In this document: positions 40,373 through 42,141 of the stretch, piece by piece
Layout of the letters: every line of letters begins with the position of its first letter
How positions within the stretch are numbered: position 1 is the first letter of the stretch
Source: Elusimicrobiota bacterium
GTDB lineage: Bacteria; Elusimicrobiota; Elusimicrobia; Elusimicrobiales; UBA9959
Length of the DNA stretch: 42,141 bases
Assembly: GCA_003482905.1 (NCBI GenBank)
Contig: DMXM01000027.1
Span: forward strand, 1 to 42,141
Direction of reading: 5' to 3'
Made by a program: the position numbers and the translations under genes
Notes under the pieces: generated by a model
Database searches by the model: none
What the model was told of the DNA's origin: nothing
What the model saw: the letters and a program-made list of their open reading frames with translations, nothing else

Positions 40373-41599
40373 ATGAAAAATATTAAAAGAAACGCCTTTG
40401 TCCCGTTAATCGCCTGCGGCCTGTGGCTTATGGCCTGTGGCGGCGCCGCCGCCGCGGCGCTGACCCTGACGGGTTTGGACGTCCTTGAGCGGGACGGCTT
40501 TAAACAGCTGGCCGGCAAGCGCGTGGGCCTTATAACCAACCACACTTCAGTGGACGCCAACGGCGTCAACGCCGTGGACGCCTTCCACCGGGCCGGCAAT
40601 TTCAAGCTGGCGGCCATATTCTCGCCGGAGCACGGTTTCCGCGGCACAGAAGAGGGCGGCGTCTACATAGCCAGCTCCACCGACCCGGTCACCGGCGCCC
40701 CGGTGCACAGCCTTTACGGCAGGAACAAGCAGCGCCCGACGCCCGAAATGCTCAAGGACCTGGACGTGCTGGTCTTCGACATACAGGATATAGGCGCGCG
40801 TTTCTACACCTATCTCACCACCATGGGCTACGCCATGGAGGAAGCGTCCAAAGCCGGCCTGCCTTTTATGGTGCTGGACCGCCCCAACCCGATAAGCGGG
40901 GCCGTGGAGGGCCCGGTGCTGGAGCCCGGGATAAGCTTTTTCACCGCTTATTTCCCGGTGCCGGCCAGGCACGGATTTACCGCCGGGGAAATGGCGCTCT
41001 TCCACAAATCCAACCTGAATCTGAACCTGGACCTTACGGTGATTAAGATGGAAGGCTGGACGCGGGACCTGTTCTTCGACGCCACCGGCGTGGTCTGGAC
41101 CAACCCTTCCCCCAATATAAGGAACGTGGACGCGGAAGTGATGTACCCCGGCCTCGGCTGCTTCGAGGCCTCCAATGTTTCGGTGGGGCGCGGCACCGAC
41201 CGGCCCTTCCTCTGGTTCGGCGCGCCGTGGATGAAAGCCGGAAAGATACTGAAGAAGCTCAACAAGGCCGGGCTGCGGGGGGTGAAGCTCTCCGCGCTGC
41301 GCCTTACGCCGGCCAGGGATATGTACGAAAACAAGGTCTGCGAGGGCATAGCGGTGGAGGTCACGGACAAGACCTCGGTGCGGGCGCTGGATATATTCAC
41401 CCACGCGGCCTACTGGCTGAAAAAATACAACGGCAAGGACTTCACGCTTAAGCCCGAAGAGATACGGAAGATGACCGGCTCCGGGGAGTTCTACGGTCTG
41501 TTGGAGGCCGGGGAAAAGCCCGCCGGCATAATAGCGGCTTTCGAAAAAAGCAACGCGCCGTTCCGCGCCGCCGCCGCTAAATTCCGGCTTTACAATTAG
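40373..41599 (+). CDS. NamZ-type exo-beta-N-acetylmuramidase (DUF1343)
   Basis: 408 aa with an N-terminal signal segment (residues ~8-28, ending GGAAAAA; an MACG stretch could act as a lipobox, so it may be a lipoprotein). DUF1343 hallmarks: GKRVGLITNHTSVD, IFSPEHGFRG, VFDIQDIGARFYTYLTTMGY, VLDRPNPISG, YPGLGCFEASNVSVGRGTDRPF. NamZ enzymes release terminal MurNAc from peptidoglycan fragments. Placed directly after MltA, it suggests a periplasmic glycan-trimming or recycling pair. A weak AGGA about 10 nt upstream is the only ribosome-binding sequence. Confidence 0.9.
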   Translation: MKNIKRNAFVPLIACGLWLMACGGAAAAALTLTGLDVLERDGFKQLAGKRVGLITNHTSVDANGVNAVDAFHRAGNFKLAAIFSPEHGFRGTEEGGVYIASSTDPVTGAPVHSLYGRNKQRPTPEMLKDLDVLVFDIQDIGARFYTYLTTMGYAMEEASKAGLPFMVLDRPNPISGAVEGPVLEPGISFFTAYFPVPARHGFTAGEMALFHKSNLNLNLDLTVIKMEGWTRDLFFDATGVVWTNPSPNIRNVDAEVMYPGLGCFEASNVSVGRGTDRPFLWFGAPWMKAGKILKKLNKAGLRGVKLSALRLTPARDMYENKVCEGIAVEVTDKTSVRALDIFTHAAYWLKKYNGKDFTLKPEEIRKMTGSGEFYGLLEAGEKPAGIIAAFEKSNAPFRAAAAKFRLYN

Positions 41600-41617
41600 A
41601 ATCTAATGTGTTAAATT
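41589..41617 (+). promoter_or_regulatory. Possible promoter for the receiver gene, near-leaderless
   Basis: TTTACA (41589-41594), 17-nt spacer, TAAATT (41612-41617) across the end of the muramidase gene. The receiver ATG at 41627 is 10 nt from the -10 box and no Shine-Dalgarno sequence is visible. Confidence 0.45.
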
Positions 41618-41626
41618 TACTCTACT

Positions 41627-41995
41627 ATGGGCAATAAAATACTGATAGTTGACGACGACCCCGAAATATCGAGCCTGGTGCAGTACACCCTTGAATCCCA
41701 GGGGCACCAGATAAAAGTCTGCGACAACGGCCGCGAAGTGCTGGACACCCTGCGCTCTTACAAGCCGGACCTGCTGGTGCTGGACGTGATGCTGCCCGGC
41801 ATAGACGGCTACTCCCTGGCCTCCCAGATCTCCGAGGACCCCGACCTGAGCAAGATGCCGATAGTGGTGCTCTCCGCCCTTGAACCCTCGCGCACCATGT
41901 TCCAGCGCTTCTCCCAGGTAGCCGCCTTCCTCACCAAACCTTTCAACACCGACGACCTCATGGAAGCCGTAAAGAACGCCCTGGCCAAGAAATAA
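41627..41995 (+). CDS. Receiver-only response regulator
   Basis: 122 aa CheY-like domain: VDDDPE acidic pocket (~8-13), phospho-acceptor Asp in VLDVMLPGIDG (~52), Ser in VVLSALE, Lys in FLTKPFNTDDL. No output domain and no kinase nearby. It differs clearly from the regulator at 30348-30743 outside the motifs. It ends 19 nt before a strong terminator. Confidence 0.92.
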   Translation: MGNKILIVDDDPEISSLVQYTLESQGHQIKVCDNGREVLDTLRSYKPDLLVLDVMLPGIDGYSLASQISEDPDLSKMPIVVLSALEPSRTMFQRFSQVAAFLTKPFNTDDLMEAVKNALAKK

Positions 41996-42014
41996 CCAGC
42001 GCCAGCGCATAAGA

Positions 42015-42048
42015 AACAGGAAAGCCCAAAGCTTTCCTGTTTTTTATT
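42015..42048 (+). terminator. Intrinsic terminator after receiver gene
   Basis: AACAGGAAAGC, loop CCAAA, GCTTTCCTGTT: a perfect 11-bp stem followed by TTTTATTT. On the minus strand the stem is also followed by a T-rich stretch, so it may serve a convergent gene too. Confidence 0.9.
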
Positions 42049-42049
42049 T

Positions 42050-42141
42050 GGTTATCGGCTTTGGGAATAGAGCCGCGAGATGCCCAGTCGGGGTCCTGTC
42101 CGGGGTATTGCCCTGCGCACCCTGGAAGATGGAAACCGTTG
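42050..42141. other. Right-edge sequence, not assignable
   Basis: About 90 bp to the window edge. All three minus-strand frames are open over most of it (stops for two of them near 42044-42054), which would suit the 3' end of a convergent gene. A structured RNA cannot be excluded. Too short to decide. Confidence 0.3.

Noticed and set aside
42050..42141. 6S RNA or RNase P RNA start at the right edge
   Set aside because: A few GC-rich stretches look superficially similar, but no diagnostic conserved core is present in the ~90 bp available.
1..42141. tRNA and rRNA genes
   Set aside because: Intergenic gaps are short and none contains a cloverleaf with a TTCGA-type T-loop or rRNA signature on reading both strands.

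Overview
The window comes from a GC-rich diderm bacterium. It carries a lipoprotein lytic transglycosylase, outer-membrane beta-barrel proteins, Sec signal peptides and LytM/NlpC-type wall enzymes. The mix of FecR-like and barrel proteins with giant FN3/YD-repeat surface proteins is what I would expect of an uncultured lineage such as Elusimicrobiota. That placement is an inference, because no rRNA or tRNA lies in the window. Almost everything left of about 38.9 kb is on the minus strand; 39.1-42.0 kb is on the plus strand.

Right part (22.7-42 kb) is conserved and core-like. On the minus strand there are five groups. (i) A FecR-domain protein with two outer-membrane barrel proteins, driven by a good sigma70-type promoter almost on top of the start codon and closed by a strong terminator. 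(ii) SMC, a metallophosphoesterase and a receiver-only response regulator, packed with 1-2 nt gaps. (iii) Thioredoxin with its own promoter and terminator. (iv) An overlapping run of PolA, rhomboid protease, CoaE, Rho and a LysM/M23 peptidase. (v) An OmpR-type response regulator. On the plus strand there are MltA, a NamZ-type (DUF1343) exo-muramidase, and another receiver-only regulator with a bidirectional-looking terminator.

Left part (4.1-22.6 kb) is the unusual region: a polymorphic RHS toxin locus. A 3,825-aa secreted RHS protein starts behind a near-consensus promoter (TTGACA-17-TATAGT). It joins about 2,750 residues of FN3/Ig/CARDB-like surface modules to an RHS/YD core and a short variable tip. 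Downstream lie two partial RHS genes (orphan modules) with near-identical cores but unrelated tips. Each of the three tips is followed by an overlapping gene whose product fits the tip's likely site of action. Tip A (unknown, with a Cys and an NQVRH motif) is followed by a membrane-anchored protein with a BamE/SmpA-like loop. Tip B (Cys- and Gly-rich, hydrophobic end) is followed by a polytopic membrane protein. Tip C (NlpC/P60-like cysteine hydrolase) is followed by a protein with a signal peptide. Both orphans begin with the same ~78-bp, hairpin-containing leader repeat, and orphan C is a mosaic of A-like and B-like core tracts. The sequence therefore supports a tip-switching toxin cassette array that works by recombination in the core.

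Far left (1-4 kb): a tandem rhodanese protein lies 1 nt upstream of another giant secreted FN3/OmpL47-like surface protein that runs off the window. A possible 28-residue membrane peptide with a strong ribosome-binding site precedes the rhodanese gene.
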